From positions 12,152,001 to 12,216,000 of the forward strand of contig CM121342.1 in the NCBI GenBank assembly GCA_051530055.1: 64,000 bases of DNA, written 5' to 3'. Position numbers and translations under genes: made by a program. This document shows, in pieces, positions 22,974-34,812 of this stretch. This stretch comes from Neoechinorhynchus agilis (lineage: Eukaryota > Acanthocephala). Below the pieces are notes generated by a model. It was not told the origin of the DNA, ran no database searches, and worked only from the letters and a program-made list of their open reading frames with translations. Numbering within the stretch: the stretch's first letter is position 1; each line of letters begins with the position of its first letter.

Positions 22974-23697
22974 ATGAGCACTACTACTGAGCATCCGTCT
23001 CTTCCATTCAGCTTGTCATTTGGTGCCATGAGCTCTTTTGGAGATCTACTCATCCTGGCAGCTTCGTACTTCATCGAGCATATCTCTTCTGCGATCCTTA
23101 AGGCCTCTTTCAACTCATGGATGAGAAATGCACACCGGAACGCTATACGAAAAGGATTCGAAATCAAAAACGCAAAACTTAAAAAACTCATCGCAAACGC
23201 TTGTAAAGGAACAAATCGACTCAGAATTGTGCACCTGCATGGGGATTCAACAAATCTTAATGGGGTAAAGAAAATTCCAAACGCAATAGAAATCCGTTCA
23301 GAGCTAATCCCGGGAGATAGTGTTGACATTGTTCTTGGAACCGGTGCCATCTGCGCGCTTATGTTTCTCCGTCTCTGGGATAACGACGCAGAAACATGAA
23401 GCCTCATTGACGGTTGAAACATCCGATTTCCAAATCAATGAAATACACAGAATTCTTAAACCAGGAGGAATTTTCATCTTTGTAGATAATGTCTCTTACA
23501 GGCAACCTTCTATCCGATTCATTATACAGTGGATCTTTAATTGGCTCGCTATCACTGATTATAGGCTACAAAAAGTGGAAGACAGTTTTAGAGAAAGTAG
23601 ATTTGTGTATGTGGAATATGAACTCTATAAAGTCAAACTCAGTGGACTCGCCGGATACTTGTTCGACCAGCATGTGCTTGGATATGCTTTCAAATAA
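22974..23697 (+). CDS. TMT1/METTL7-like methyltransferase lacking SAM motif I
   Basis: Exons 22974-23343 and 23402-23697, joined across a 58-bp GT-AG intron, give 221 residues (human TMT1A/METTL7A 244). The C-terminal half fits TMT1: GDSVDIVLGT matches DGSVDVVVCT, EIHRILKPGGIFIFVDNV matches EVCRVLRPGGAFYFMEHV, and the end HVLGYAFK matches HIYGYAVK. TMT1 proteins are endoplasmic-reticulum or lipid-droplet enzymes that methylate thiols using S-adenosylmethionine. The start is partly hydrophobic (FGDLLILAASYFIEHISSAI), compatible with membrane association. The glycine-rich SAM motif I (LLEVGCGTGAN in human) is missing: the frame passes from FEIKN directly to KLKKLIANACKG, which aligns after that motif. 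The enzyme may be inactive or an exon may be unrecognised, but the reading frame is continuous there. It sits 268 bp downstream of the elongin-C-like gene on the same strand. AATAAA occurs at 23760 and 23776. Confidence 0.78.
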
Positions 23698-25077
23698 TCC
23701 ATATTTGGATTTCCCGTGTAATTCTCAAATAGCAGAAACCCGTTTTTTATTTGAAACAACTAATAAATGCTAAGCAATAAATCAAATCTCTTTGGTATAA
23801 ACAAAAACTCCTTTCTCTAGAGATGAAGACTGCCCATTTCATTTGTGAATAATTTCTGTCGTTTAGTGCAAATAAAATATAAACAGAACATTAAATCCCA
23901 CTCACCTAAAGGTGTTCTTGAAACGGCGTGATGTTTAATGTAGATTTTAAAACTACTAACAACACACAGTCCAACAAGGACGCTTCTGTTAAATAAATCC
24001 TTTTTATTCGTTATTCCTTTTTTATACAGAATCAACGATGTGATCTCATTGCAAAAGTTTATACAATTTGAAGGCTTTGAGTAATGTATTTAATGTATTA
24101 TTACTCTAGTTCACGTTCAATACGTGGAAAATTTACAATTTGAAAGTAAACGAGTACCCTTGAAAGTATTTTGCGTTTTTGTGAGATTAATTTGTTTATT
24201 TCTAAGCAGTAGTGCAGCAGAATTCGTTACGTACTTTAGCCGAAGTCTCAATTGAACCAAGCGACTAATTAATTTCCGATTAGACATGAGTTAATAAACC
24301 AGGAAATTAAATCTACATTCACCTTTACTTAATTTTTAAAGGATGCTTATTAATTCCTCAAAACGCAACTTTCCATTGAATCGGTACTATTTATTTCTGA
24401 ACTTATTAACGCCCAAAGGTCAACCTTGAATATCGAATTTCCCGAGAGGAAATGTTTGATATTCGATGATATATCCGCTTCTTTATTACGAAGAGAAAAA
24501 TAATATAGCCAGTAATTTTATAAGCGGAAGGGCTGCACTAATTATATCATCCAAACGCAACGAGGAATATTGAAGGATCGCGATTTACTTTAAAGTCTTG
24601 AACTTGTGATAGGAACATTTCTTTTAACTTATGCACATTCTGTAAAAATTTATGCCGACATTTGATATCAGCAGCTGAAGCGATTGTTCCCAATGAATAC
24701 TTGATTGCTATAATCATTTTGTTGCGCCGTTTTTATTAACCACAAAATATTCGACTTCAAAGTTTAATTCACGAACGTGTTGAAGAAAAATTTCTGTTAG
24801 GTACAATGGAAAGATTTGGGCGATCGAAATGCGGTGCACGAATGTTCCATTTTTGTCATGTGAAGTAAATGGCGAACTACGAAACTTTGCGTCCGCTGCC
24901 ATTTTCGCTGTTCAGATTGCGGCCTAATTGGAATAAAACTACAATGTCATCTTCAGTAAAAACACTTACTGAGGAACTCAAGTTTACGATGACAATAAAC
25001 GGAGCATCCGTTACCCACATTTGCCATGCTCATTTTAAGATATTATTTTCGTATCGTATAGATTCATAATTTTATAG
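23698..25077. other. Gene-free stretch downstream of TMT1-like gene
   Basis: AT-rich with only short, low-complexity frames. Nothing recognised apart from poly(A) signals at the left end. Confidence 0.4.
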
Positions 25078-25262
25078 ACGGGATGCACTAAAGTGAATAG
25101 AAATAACTATATCACTGGCGATCCGAGGACAGGAGCATTCCTCCTACAAAACATAAGCCTGGCTGTGCAACGAGGGAACGCTGCATCCGTCCTTTCGACT
25201 GTTACAACAGGACGGCGGCTGAGTGATCCAGAGCGGTGGTGTGAATGATTTCATGACATTTA
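25078..25262 (+). ncRNA. GC-rich structured segment, candidate non-coding RNA
   Basis: In an AT-rich region this 180-bp block is GC-rich and has nested complementarity. GACGGGATGCA (25078) pairs with TGCATCCGTC (25190) with one bulge. AGGAGCATTCCT forms a hairpin. GTCC (25197) pairs with GGAC (25220) around a 17-base loop. ATCACT (25113) could pair with AGTGAT (25232). There is no open reading frame of interest, and no tRNA boxes are seen. I cannot match it to a snRNA, snoRNA or RNase P/MRP family. Strand is a guess. Confidence 0.3.
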
Positions 25263-28200
25263 TAATTAAAAAAAAGAAGTTGAAAAAATATATTTTTCAT
25301 TATTTATTCTGTTGTGAGAATGATGCTAAAATTAGGCATTAAATTTTTTTAAATTCAGTGCAAAGCGATGAAACCATTGCGCAATTATCTTGACTTTTTA
25401 GTCATTGGCAAAAAAATGCAATTCCTTCAAAATGTCGACGAATGATGCATACCTGATGCAAAAAATCATTCCCCATAGCAAAATTCTCATCACGTCGTCG
25501 CTTTTCGACTACTAACGATTCCTGAATTTTAAAATTCCTCGAGACTAAGAGTCGGAACGAGATTTAATAGACTCAAAGTAAAAGTTCAGTAGGTTAACAC
25601 TTGGTCGAAAGAATAAGTTTTTGTTGACACATTGGTTTTTAAATTGACACTTGAGCGATCCAGTAACATAAATTTTAGAATAATAAAATGCTTTAAATTT
25701 GGATTTTAGGTGAGATGCGACTTTCACGTCTTGAAGACTTTTATTTAGGTTAAAAAACCTGGAATTTTACAAGTTTATTCTCTATTTTAAAAGATACATA
25801 AGAAAGCTAAACATTCATTTTGAACCTTTTTTAGAATTGAGCACTTAAAAGGACGTCTTATATTTTCGTTCAACTTGAAACGGTCTAAAGACACTTTCCC
25901 ATCCGGATCTGGAATAAAATGCTAAATTCCGAACTTGAATAATATTGCTGCCACTGTTGGGAAGTCGGCATCAGTAGTGCTTCTTTCAGGCACTAATGCT
26001 TTCTCTAATATTCCACTTGGTTTCCCTCCGCTCTTTCCGATAAATTCCTTCTTTAGTGGTCGTGCATTTTTGTACTGATTGCTTCATGTCTTCCAAAATA
26101 CGCAATTCGGTTAGTATTTCTATCCGGTCATTAGGCCAATCCTGATCCGCACACTTATTCTAAAAGATCAGTAATCCACCGTATCACTGCGAAAGATCCG
26201 AGATAGTGGATCGAAATATCCAATAAAAATCTTAATTTCATTTATCTCTCCTATCAACAAATAACAATGAATTACCTTTTCAACATGATGCTAATAGTAT
26301 TTCTTTGAACGAATAAAGTTCACCGTCAACACTACGTGCCAATCGTATTTGCATAAAAAAGTAAAATCCAATTATTCTCGACATTTTTATCCCATCTTTG
26401 TAAGTGGGCAAGGAACCATCTCCTATTATACCGACTTGCGTAAGGTTCAAATTTGCATCTCACAATATGCCTTTCCCTTAGCCATGTCAATGAATTCTTT
26501 AATATAATCGACGGATTCATGATTTGTGGAAGATGAACATTGAAGTTATCTCTCTTATTTAGGTGTACAACAGTTCATTGAATTTCAAATCTTAGATCTG
26601 AAAAATTTCTGTACACTGAATATTCTTTTTTTTCAGACTTCAGCATCAATTCCTTATCTCTATTTACTAAGCCGATTAAACAATTTGCACCATTCGTACC
26701 GGTTTCCAGAAAGTTTGCATATTTGATTACCTCGCATTCTGGATTTCCTACCGAACCGGCTCGACAGTTATCGGTAATTTCCTTTATTCCATCAAATGAG
26801 ACATTGCTTTTTCGTCTTTTATAGAGACATCAAGGCAAAGAGTGCGGAATCACATCTTTTGGCATGACTCTCGTCTCAATTCCCTCTTTGTACATCCCAA
26901 CACAAGACGACATAACGAATTAGTTCGATAAATGCCAAAAGTAGTCTCTTTAGATATTTGCGTTCCTTGTAAATGATATGTCACTTTCAATTGATGTCCT
27001 ATATTACTTTCTGAGACTTTATCGCTCCTGAAATCCGTCTCGAGAACTTTATATTTCTTCTCATGCATGGTATAAAAACACCAAGTATAAAATTCAAGCG
27101 AGTACTTACGGCAATTCAACAGCATTTTTATTAAAAAACTTTTCTAGGAGCACAAGAACCGTCACTATGGCAACCTAAATACCTGTAGAAACATTAAGTT
27201 CCAAGATAGAAGCAACGGAATTCTAAAAGCAAAACACTCCCTAGGTTTGTAAAAAACATTGTTTACTCCGTTCAATATTTGCCAAGTACGCGTATCGGTT
27301 TGTCTAACCGAACCCTATAATCGGATCCCCAATACGTCTTTATCCTATCTTCGACAATCATAGTAGCCAAGGCGTCATATGGCTATTATCGCTAACACAT
27401 CCACCTCTTTGCAAACCAAGGAAGCGAGCCTAGCCCGCCCATTACTCCGGGCCTTTTATTCTTACCACATTCGGGGAATGATAGTCTGCCGTTACCGAGA
27501 GACTTTGATGATGTCGCTTTTGTGATCCTGCACACTTCTCCCGCTCTTATTTTGGTTTCCATCTTCTTTATCGTTCGTAGACAGGATTTGCTGATAAGAC
27601 TTGTGTTGTTAGGCAGGAGAGTATCTCTTTACTGTATTCGCTCACGGTCATAAATCTTACACAACAGCGAGCTCTCAATAGTTGACATTTTCGGTTTCTT
27701 TTTTTGCCTTCCTTCCATTGATATCTAAAAAATATCCGCTCACTAATGACGATGGTCAGCCGAGATTTGTCGCGACGCTTGTTTTCCCATTTACAGCTCT
27801 TATCATTCGTTTGATTGCAATCGAAAGTGTCAAACTAAGAAGCAATGATCCATTTAAATCCGATACTTCCACCCACGCCCCTGCAACGCCCTCCGGCTTC
27901 CACCTCCGTCAATTCCCCTGCAAATTCGTGCGCATCAGTTCCTAAGTGTACGGAATGTGATACATTTCATCAAGCCGTACCGTGTCGTTTCTCAACTAAT
28001 AATTTTGTGACTTGGGGTCGACCGCGAAGGTGTCATATCTTGTTTATATATCATCTCGGTTGATCGAAAGTCGTGTCGCAGAGAAAGAGGAGACTATGCT
28101 ACAAGGAGAATTCTCCGGAAATCCCATGAAGTGAATTTTTAAATTAGCCTTTCCACCTCAATTTCCATGTGATTTTTATTATGGGTAATTGCACCTTAAC

Positions 28201-28687
28201 GAATAGGATCACAACAAATTATCATTAGTATAATCATTCGATCATTCCAGTCGCCGGCCATTCCTTTTGGTTAATGGGGTTTTTACTGGTAGCGATCTCA
28301 ATGTTTTGCGTGACTCCTAGAACGGAAAGACCTTTTTATATTGAGCAATGACACCTAATTCCGTCTTTATTTAGTTCATGTGTTGGATCATTTATGGCAA
28401 TGAGTACCGATCGCGTCGGGGGATTATCGTTTCATGTCTACAATAGTTCACATTTCTTGCTCTACGATTTGATTCTAAACCAACTCCTTAAACATATGTG
28501 AGACTGTCGTTTTAACCTCATACATAGAAAAGTGCAACCTTGTGCAAAAAACCTCCTTAACTTTTGCTATTTTGAACGTGCTACAGATTGTTGTTTCATT
28601 ATTTTTCTGGTTTTTATCCGACCCCTTAGGATAATTCTCTTCGATCGATTCACTTTTTGTTGATTTTTCAGAACAAAACCTACAGCA
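25263..28687. other. 3.4-kb region without recognised genes
   Basis: Only short frames without domains. The part just before 28688 holds the promoter and 5' UTR of the sugar transporter; a run TTGATTTTTCAG ending at 28672 could be a 5' UTR splice acceptor. Confidence 0.4.
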
Positions 28688-30262
28688 ATGGTCAAACAAA
28701 AGTCTGAATGGACCAAATACCTGGTTTCTTCGTGCATTATTGCATGTATCTCGGCCAGTTTCATGTTTGGTTACGGAATAGGTGCGCCCAATCAATACTC
28801 GAAGTTCACTGAACCGTTCCTGGACAAGAAGTTCGAACTCTGTGATGTGAATGAAGAGACCTTCCGTATAGAGAATAAGTGCCCGAACGTGGCAAGCGTT
28901 TCATTCAAAGAGAGTGCTACTAAGTCAGACGGGACGAAGGACAATACTGATCTGGATAAGCTTGAGCAAAAGAAATTTGACAGACAAGTCTTTGTACAAG
29001 AGCTCATCAATGGCATCAGTCAAACATTGTTCGTGGTTGGTAATTTAATTGGAGCTATAACAGGCCCATACTGGCTAAAATGTTCCCGATTTTTTGACCG
29101 AAGAAGGATTTTCTACGCCAATTACCCGTTCACTTACTTGTTTGCTATTCTCATCATCGTGTCCTACTATAAGCGATGCGTTTCTTTGTTTTATATTTCT
29201 CGATTCGTGCACGGAATCCAAGGTGGTATGGCGTGTTTGATCGTTCCCCCTTACCTGAATGAGATAAGTCCTCAATCTCTTCGAGGAATTACTGGAACTT
29301 TTCATCAATTGTTTATAACCATTGGGATTTTGGTCGGGCAGTTGCTCGGGATTCCTCCACTATTTGGAAGATACCAATATTGGGCAATAGGTCTTGCAAT
29401 GGGATCAATTACATCAATTTTTGCTTTCTTTGTCACGCCGTTTCTTATGGTCGATAGTCCGCCTCAGATGGCCAACGTTTACAAAAACCAGGAAAAAGCT
29501 AAAGCGGCTTTAAGAAAACTTAAACAAGACCCGGCTGAGATTGATACAGAATTAATGCTTCTAAATGACGAAGCTAACAAAACCAAGTCGACGACGTCAA
29601 TTTCCATTTTGGCACTTATCAGAGATCCTAGACTGAGGCCCCAGTTGATAACAACGCTTGTCCTTATGGGTGTTCAAGCGTTGTGTGGAATCAATGCTGT
29701 GTTCTTTTACTCAGGGAAGATGTTCCGAGTTGCTGGGATCAGCGAGGCAAATCTGCCATACTCAACCGTATGCACCGGAGTTGTGAACGTCATTGTTACA
29801 ATTGCCGTTCTACCATTGATTGACAGATTCGGTCGACGACCTCTGATAATATATCCGATGGGAGTGATGGTTGCTCTGTTTATAGCCTTGACGGTTCTTG
29901 TCGAAGTTAATGCCACAAGACAGTCCGCGACGATAGCATGGTTCGCGGTTATTCTCATTGTTTTATTCATCGTAGCGTTCGCTATTGGTCTCGGACCAAT
30001 CCCGTTTATCTACGCTTGCGAAGTGTTTAGACCTGAAGCCAGGGATGCAGCACTGAGTCTTGGAATGTGTATCAACTATTTCTTCAATATTCTCCTTTGC
30101 CTCTTTTTCCCTGCTATTAATGCATTCCTTCGAGGATACGTATTCGTGATTTTTGGAGGAGTCGTGCTCGGTAGTTTGGTGATTTTGGCAGCGAAAATGC
30201 CTGAGACGAAGAACAAGTCCATCGAGCAGATTGAGATGGATATGCGAGGTGACTCTGCCTGA
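28688..30262 (+). CDS. SLC2A (GLUT)-type facilitative sugar transporter
   Basis: A single exon of 524 residues, the usual length for GLUTs (about 490-540). It has 12 predicted membrane segments and the family motifs in order: FGYGIGAPN in TM1; RFVHGIQGGMACLIVPPYLN (the R-x3-G-x2-G and P-x-Y motif of TM4-5); QLFITIGILVGQLLG in TM5; QALCGINAVFFYSG (QQxxGINAxxYY) in TM7; DRFGRRPLI between TM8 and TM9; GLGPIPFIYACEVF (GPGPIPW, E) in TM10; and MPETKNKSIEQ at the end of TM12 (PETKG). The first extracellular loop is long and polar (about residues 30-95), as in class I/II GLUTs. The loop-6 motif PESPR is replaced by VDSPPQM. The substrate is probably a hexose, but the sequence does not settle which. 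It is unlike most genes here in having no intron in the coding region, and could derive from a retrocopy. Start chosen as the first ATG, giving a short cytosolic N-terminus (MVKQKSEWTK). Confidence 0.92.
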   Translation: MVKQKSEWTKYLVSSCIIACISASFMFGYGIGAPNQYSKFTEPFLDKKFELCDVNEETFRIENKCPNVASVSFKESATKSDGTKDNTDLDKLEQKKFDRQVFVQELINGISQTLFVVGNLIGAITGPYWLKCSRFFDRRRIFYANYPFTYLFAILIIVSYYKRCVSLFYISRFVHGIQGGMACLIVPPYLNEISPQSLRGITGTFHQLFITIGILVGQLLGIPPLFGRYQYWAIGLAMGSITSIFAFFVTPFLMVDSPPQMANVYKNQEKAKAALRKLKQDPAEIDTELMLLNDEANKTKSTTSISILALIRDPRLRPQLITTLVLMGVQALCGINAVFFYSGKMFRVAGISEANLPYSTVCTGVVNVIVTIAVLPLIDRFGRRPLIIYPMGVMVALFIALTVLVEVNATRQSATIAWFAVILIVLFIVAFAIGLGPIPFIYACEVFRPEARDAALSLGMCINYFFNILLCLFFPAINAFLRGYVFVIFGGVVLGSLVILAAKMPETKNKSIEQIEMDMRGDSA

Positions 30263-31079
30263 TCACTAGTCCCAATGTGTGCGATTATTATTTACTCTTA
30301 TTTATGATATAAAATTATATTACTTAGTGATTGTGTGATCGGGAGCCAAGCACACATAGCGCGCTTACTCTATGCAATCAAATCAATATTTTGATTCTGT
30401 CGGTAAAAAATTATTAAAGTAGATATCACGTATTTGTGAGTCACGATCATGTCGTTTTTAATCATGTTTTGTAAATCACTATCCAGAAAACAATTGGTTC
30501 TTAAGTGCAGTGGCACTAATATCAACTCTACTGTACAATTTAATGACAATTGCGATTCGTAAACGTGAGAATTTTTCATTAGTTTATTTCTTTGCATGGT
30601 TCTATACGCTTGATCTACTTTTCGTTCTCGTATAAGGAAATTTGAAATTTCGTAACTATCTGCTTCAGGCTGCGTAGAACCCGGATTTAGCTGGAAAACC
30701 TTAAAATGTGCACTGGGCAAAATATAATTCCAAAATCTCCACTGTAATTTCGAAATTAATATTGAGGCAGAAATTGCAGAGTATCAAAGAGAAAACAGCA
30801 AATATTATGCAGACCGAAGGCAAATCCCAATGGAAATACCAAAAGTCATAGACACTAGCCATTTATTAAATATAAACGCTTGCAGTGTGGCTTCCTAGAA
30901 ATTTTTATGCGCAAATACAAATTTAACTTGTTGGGGTGTTAGCTGCTTTAAATTTTCTAGTTTATTGTGCGTAATGTAAGTTGTGATTTTTTTTAAGATT
31001 TGCTTTAAATTCAATCAGTTAAATTTCATTTATTTTGAGATGACACAATCATAAGTAATTAGGTCGAATTTATGAGATT
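30263..31079. other. 3' flank of the sugar transporter
   Basis: A minus-strand frame of 116 codons at 30370-30720 has no recognisable domain and is not called a gene. Confidence 0.35.
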
Positions 31080-31690
31080 TCTCATAAATTTTTTATATTC
31101 CCTGAGTTGAAAAGAAGAGCATGGCAAATTTTTTTTATTGAGTACATTGTAATTGATTTAAAAAATTAAAAAATTTGCATTTCGCCTCCGAAAATAATCT
31201 AGCTCATCTTTGAAAACTAAACAAAGTTTATTTTTTACTTCACTGTCAATTCCATGAGTTGAAACAATGAGCATGAGAAACAAATAGTGTATTGCGTACA
31301 TTGTAATTAAGTTTAAAAGAAATTATTAATTTGTATTTCTCTTCCGAAAATAACCTAGCTCATCTTTGAAAACTAAACAAATTTTATTTTTCCCATGAGT
31401 TGCAAATATGATCATGATAAACATATAGTTTATTGAGTACATTGCAATAAATTAAAACATTATTAATAAATTTGCATTTCTCCTGCGAAAACAATCTCGA
31501 TCATCTTTGAAAACTAAAGAGATTTTATTTTTTACTTCACTGATAATTCCTTGGGTGGCAAAATGAGCATGACAAACAAATAGTTTATTGAGTGACTTAA
31601 AATTAGTTCAAAAATTATTAATAAATTTAAATATCTCTTCCGAAAATAATCTCGTTCATCTTTGACAACTGAACAGATTCAATTTTTTTA
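31080..31690. repeat. Diverged AT-rich tandem array, ~140-157-bp unit, four copies
   Basis: The landmark CGAAAATAATCTAGCTCATC followed by TTTGAAAACTAAACA recurs near 31190, 31345, 31486 and 31641. A second landmark, ATGAGCATGA plus AAACAAATAGT, recurs between them. Copies are about 80-85% alike by eye, so older than the arrays at 1 and 3 kb. The array lies just past the LMX1 stop codon. Confidence 0.8.
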
Positions 31691-31787
31691 TTGCACTGAA
31701 ACTCAGAAAAGTTCATTTATACAAATTTTTGCGTTACTTTTTTTATTGTTAAATGTGCTCGAAATTTAAATGGTGAGGGTTCAATCG

Positions 31788-33012
31788 TTAAAAGTTAGTA
31801 ATACGGTCTCTTTTCATCTGAAAAAATCGTTAGAATGATATATCACAGATACACATTTTACCTTTGCTCTTTCATTCTGGAACCATACTTGAATTACTCT
31901 GGGTGTTAAACCGGTTTCTACAGCCAATTGTTCTCTTAGGCGCCTGGAAGGTTTAGGATTTTCATCAAAGGTTCTTCGAAATAATGTACGCTGTTGCATT
32001 GTTAAAACTGTCCGGGCGCGCTTCCTTCGTTGACCTTGCTGATTTTGTGGCATTAACGGAATTCGTGATTGTATGCTACAGTTCTGACAAACTACAGTGG
32101 CTCCATCAAACGTGTAGCCATCACCCCGTTTTATCGGTACTTGACAATATGCACAAGAAAAGCACGTTTCATGCATGTGGACGTTTGGACTTAGCATGAA
32201 AATGGCATCGGATGGCAGGATGAATTGGGCGCATTTAGCACATCGAACTCCGTGAATTCTAAACAAATAATCGATGTGAATAGACAATCAAGATCTAAAA
32301 GTAAATCTGCGTGCGCATTATTCTTTTAGAAATTTTAAGTGGCTGGCAATAGGAACAATTAACAATAGAAAGCTTGACGAGTAAAGCATTTAATTTCAAC
32401 CGGTCCTTTCGTGAGAAAGGGAAACAATAAATTCGGATTGAAGTAGCCGGCATCAGTAACGTGTGAGATCGATCGAGATTTTCGATATTAGACTTAAAAG
32501 CATCTTATATTTTTATAAGGATCCACACATCAAACAATGCGCCTTTTATTCCCTCCTCTACAATCCGGAACAAAAAAATTACGACCGTAAATGCAATTGA
32601 TATCAATCATAACCGTAAATTGCTTTACGGTAAAATTTCAAAATTTCAAGAAAGTTTACTGTGAAGACTTAAATGAATTTCTGTAGAAAGCTTACAAGAT
32701 TATTTGTATTCTTTATAGTTTATATTTACATTAATGAAAAAATTTCGTGACAAATTTTTTTTATCGAAAGTTTAATAAAAGAAATTCAAAATTGAAGTAA
32801 TTTCATTTTGTTACTTACCTCATAAAATCTTCAAAACAAAACAACGTTCCGTAGCAGTCAAAACATCGGTCTTCAAGACGTTTTCCGCACATCCGACATG
32901 TAAGACAGTTGCAGTGATGTGGATTTCCATTGATATACAAAGCATCCTCCTGAATAATGAATTCCCCGCAGGTTTGACAAGTAATAATGCTAATCCCTTT
33001 TCGATCGCACAT
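31788..33012 (-). CDS. LMX1: LIM-homeodomain transcription factor, LMX1 type
   Basis: Exons (minus): 33012-32819, 32258-31862, 31817-31788, joining in frame to 206 residues (LMX1A/B about 380). LIM1 begins ITCQTCGEFII and contains HHCNCLTCRMCGKRL. LIM2 begins VRCAKCAQFILPSDAIFML and contains CFSCAYCQVPIKRGDGY. The homeodomain (RKRARTVLTMQQRTLF to WFQNERAKMKR) matches LMX1 in the LTxQQRxxF and KPxRxxREQLAxETGLxxRVIQVWFQN stretches. Position 50 is Gln and position 52 is Glu instead of the usual Gln/Arg. LMX1 factors specify dopaminergic and hindbrain neurons and dorsal limb. The third exon (ATGAAAAGAGACC to TAA) adds only nine residues after RAK, so the long activation tail of LMX1 is absent. 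The last intron is 44 bp (TTTTTTCAG acceptor) and the first is 560 bp. The start is the first ATG after an acceptor-like TTTTTAG, so an upstream exon is possible. Confidence 0.87.
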
Positions 33013-34376
33013 CTAAAAACTAAAAATCGCGATTCCGATTTAAAGTATATACCTTTTAACAAACATCCATTAATTCTGGCATCGAGCAATGCTCCCTTCC
33101 TGAGGAGATGCGGGTGCGAACGATAAGATGCATCCAGCCAACGACTGTACACTGATATTCGCAGCCAATCAGAGCGTGAGACTGGCGATAGGCTGTAAAA
33201 AATTTTTTTATAGTAGATAATTAAAAGCATTTGGGGGATATTTAAGAGGTATTAATTTTGCCTTCTATTAGTAGTATATAATTCCATTAAATGTACACTT
33301 GCGATGTGTTATTATAAAGTGTTGTTGCGACCAAATAACTTACAATATTCTGCAAATCAATTGCAATTTTATATTCGTTCTAATTGCAATCTATTCCCTC
33401 AGATACATTCACTTAACCTTAATTAACGTTTTTACAGTTCTTAACCTTATCAATATTGGAAAACTGTCAGGAGCACAAGTTGTTCAACGTCTCATGATGC
33501 AATCATCGTGCTTTCTTAAGTTAGTTGGCCAACGATTGTCTACCAGAAATCAAAGACGGTTCTGCACAACAGGAGTCTTCACTTGAGCAACAAAGAGAGC
33601 TGCCCATGCGTCTGGATTTTTTTATTGGCACCTCAAGTCTTTTCCGGTTTCATTTAACTGAAGACTTGATTACAATTTTAATACAAGTTTATTACTATTC
33701 CTCGAGTGATTAATGGTGCGTTCTATGTAACACAAGTGATACGATATTGTAATCTTGCAATGCGACACACCGTGTGATATTTGTTTGAAGCGAACATCCG
33801 CAATCGACGGATATTTTTATTCAATATGGGAATGTTCGAACTTAGTTAATCATGTTCAATGTTGTCCAACCTGTTACCCCATATCGGTGGGCTATGTGCC
33901 CTAGGAAAAATGATCAGCTATCTTGGGATTAATATTAAATCCAAGTTTCGACTGCGGACCAAAAAAAATTTACGGCGCTAATTTTACTTTTAAGTACAAT
34001 AAAGTGCATATTGTAAATGAACAAAGTTCCTATACTTTAAACACTAATTTCTAAAGTTAGAAAGGAAATTTAGCTTAAAAAATATTGCAGTTCAGCATAT
34101 TACGTAAAGTCAAGTGATGATTTAAATTTCAATATTGTTCTTCAGCCGATAACTTTTTAGCACTTAACAGTCTTTTTGCGATCCAATATTCCGCCTGCTT
34201 AATATCAGTTCCCTTTTAAAGTTTTAGATTCAAATGCATTTAATATTGCTGCCAGCTCAAAAAATTACAACTAATTGGTAAGTCGTCGCGAAAAAATCCT
34301 TCGGAATCATAGAGTTGGAGATGTGGTGATAATAATTCTCGGGATAATACATATTTTATTTAATTTTTAAAGCATG
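33013..34376. other. Upstream region of LMX1
   Basis: No coding frame supported. At 33887-33921 there is a relative of the 9.6-kb inverted-repeat spacer (GGTGGGCTATGTGCCC and ATGATCAGCT). Confidence 0.4.
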
Positions 34377-34800
34377 TTAGTTTAGTTTTTTTCGATGGGA
34401 ATGGCGGAACATTTTTATCCTCCATTGCCTCAAGGATGCATCCAGTATTCCCTTTCTGAATCGCCCGGCTGATTCTGTATGGGGATCCTTTGTTGTTGCG
34501 ACCAACCATTCTCCGACCTTGGCTAGAAATTCTGCAGCGCTTACTCCGACGGTACCATTTGTTTCAATGATGAGAGGTTGAAAAATGTAGAAAGACAGAT
34601 CGAGGCATTTGTTTTTTCCTTTTTCGGTCTTCGGCCCTTTTCGCCACATAACTTGTTCCTGAAACTTCAAGCAACAAGTAGTTCTTAGCAATCGCATTAG
34701 GAAAAGTGAAGTCCCATACTATGAGACGGCATTGAAATATTTCGCAAGGAAGCATTGTATCATCAGTCCAACCTAATAAAATATTTTTATCCGAGATAAC
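34377..34800 (-). mobile_element. Fragment of a non-LTR retrotransposon (3' end of the ORF2-like protein)
   Basis: Two overlapping minus-strand frames together look like the C-terminal end of a LINE polyprotein: IVWDFTFPNAIAKNYL, AEDRKRKKQMPRSVFLHFS, then PLIIETNGTVGVSAAEFLAK and VGEWLVATTKDP. The pattern (WDFT..NA, AEDxKxxKY, PLxxETxGxxGxxAxEFLxxLG) is common at the end of invertebrate LINE ORF2s. No reverse transcriptase domain is nearby. The reading frame shifts between the two parts, so it is decayed. Confidence 0.55.
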
Positions 34801-34812
34801 CATTATTTTTAA

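Noticed and set aside
30370-30720. 116-codon minus ORF as the missing LMX1 last exon
   Set aside because: A proper short last exon with strong acceptor was found at 31817-31788, and this ORF has no LMX1-like sequence.
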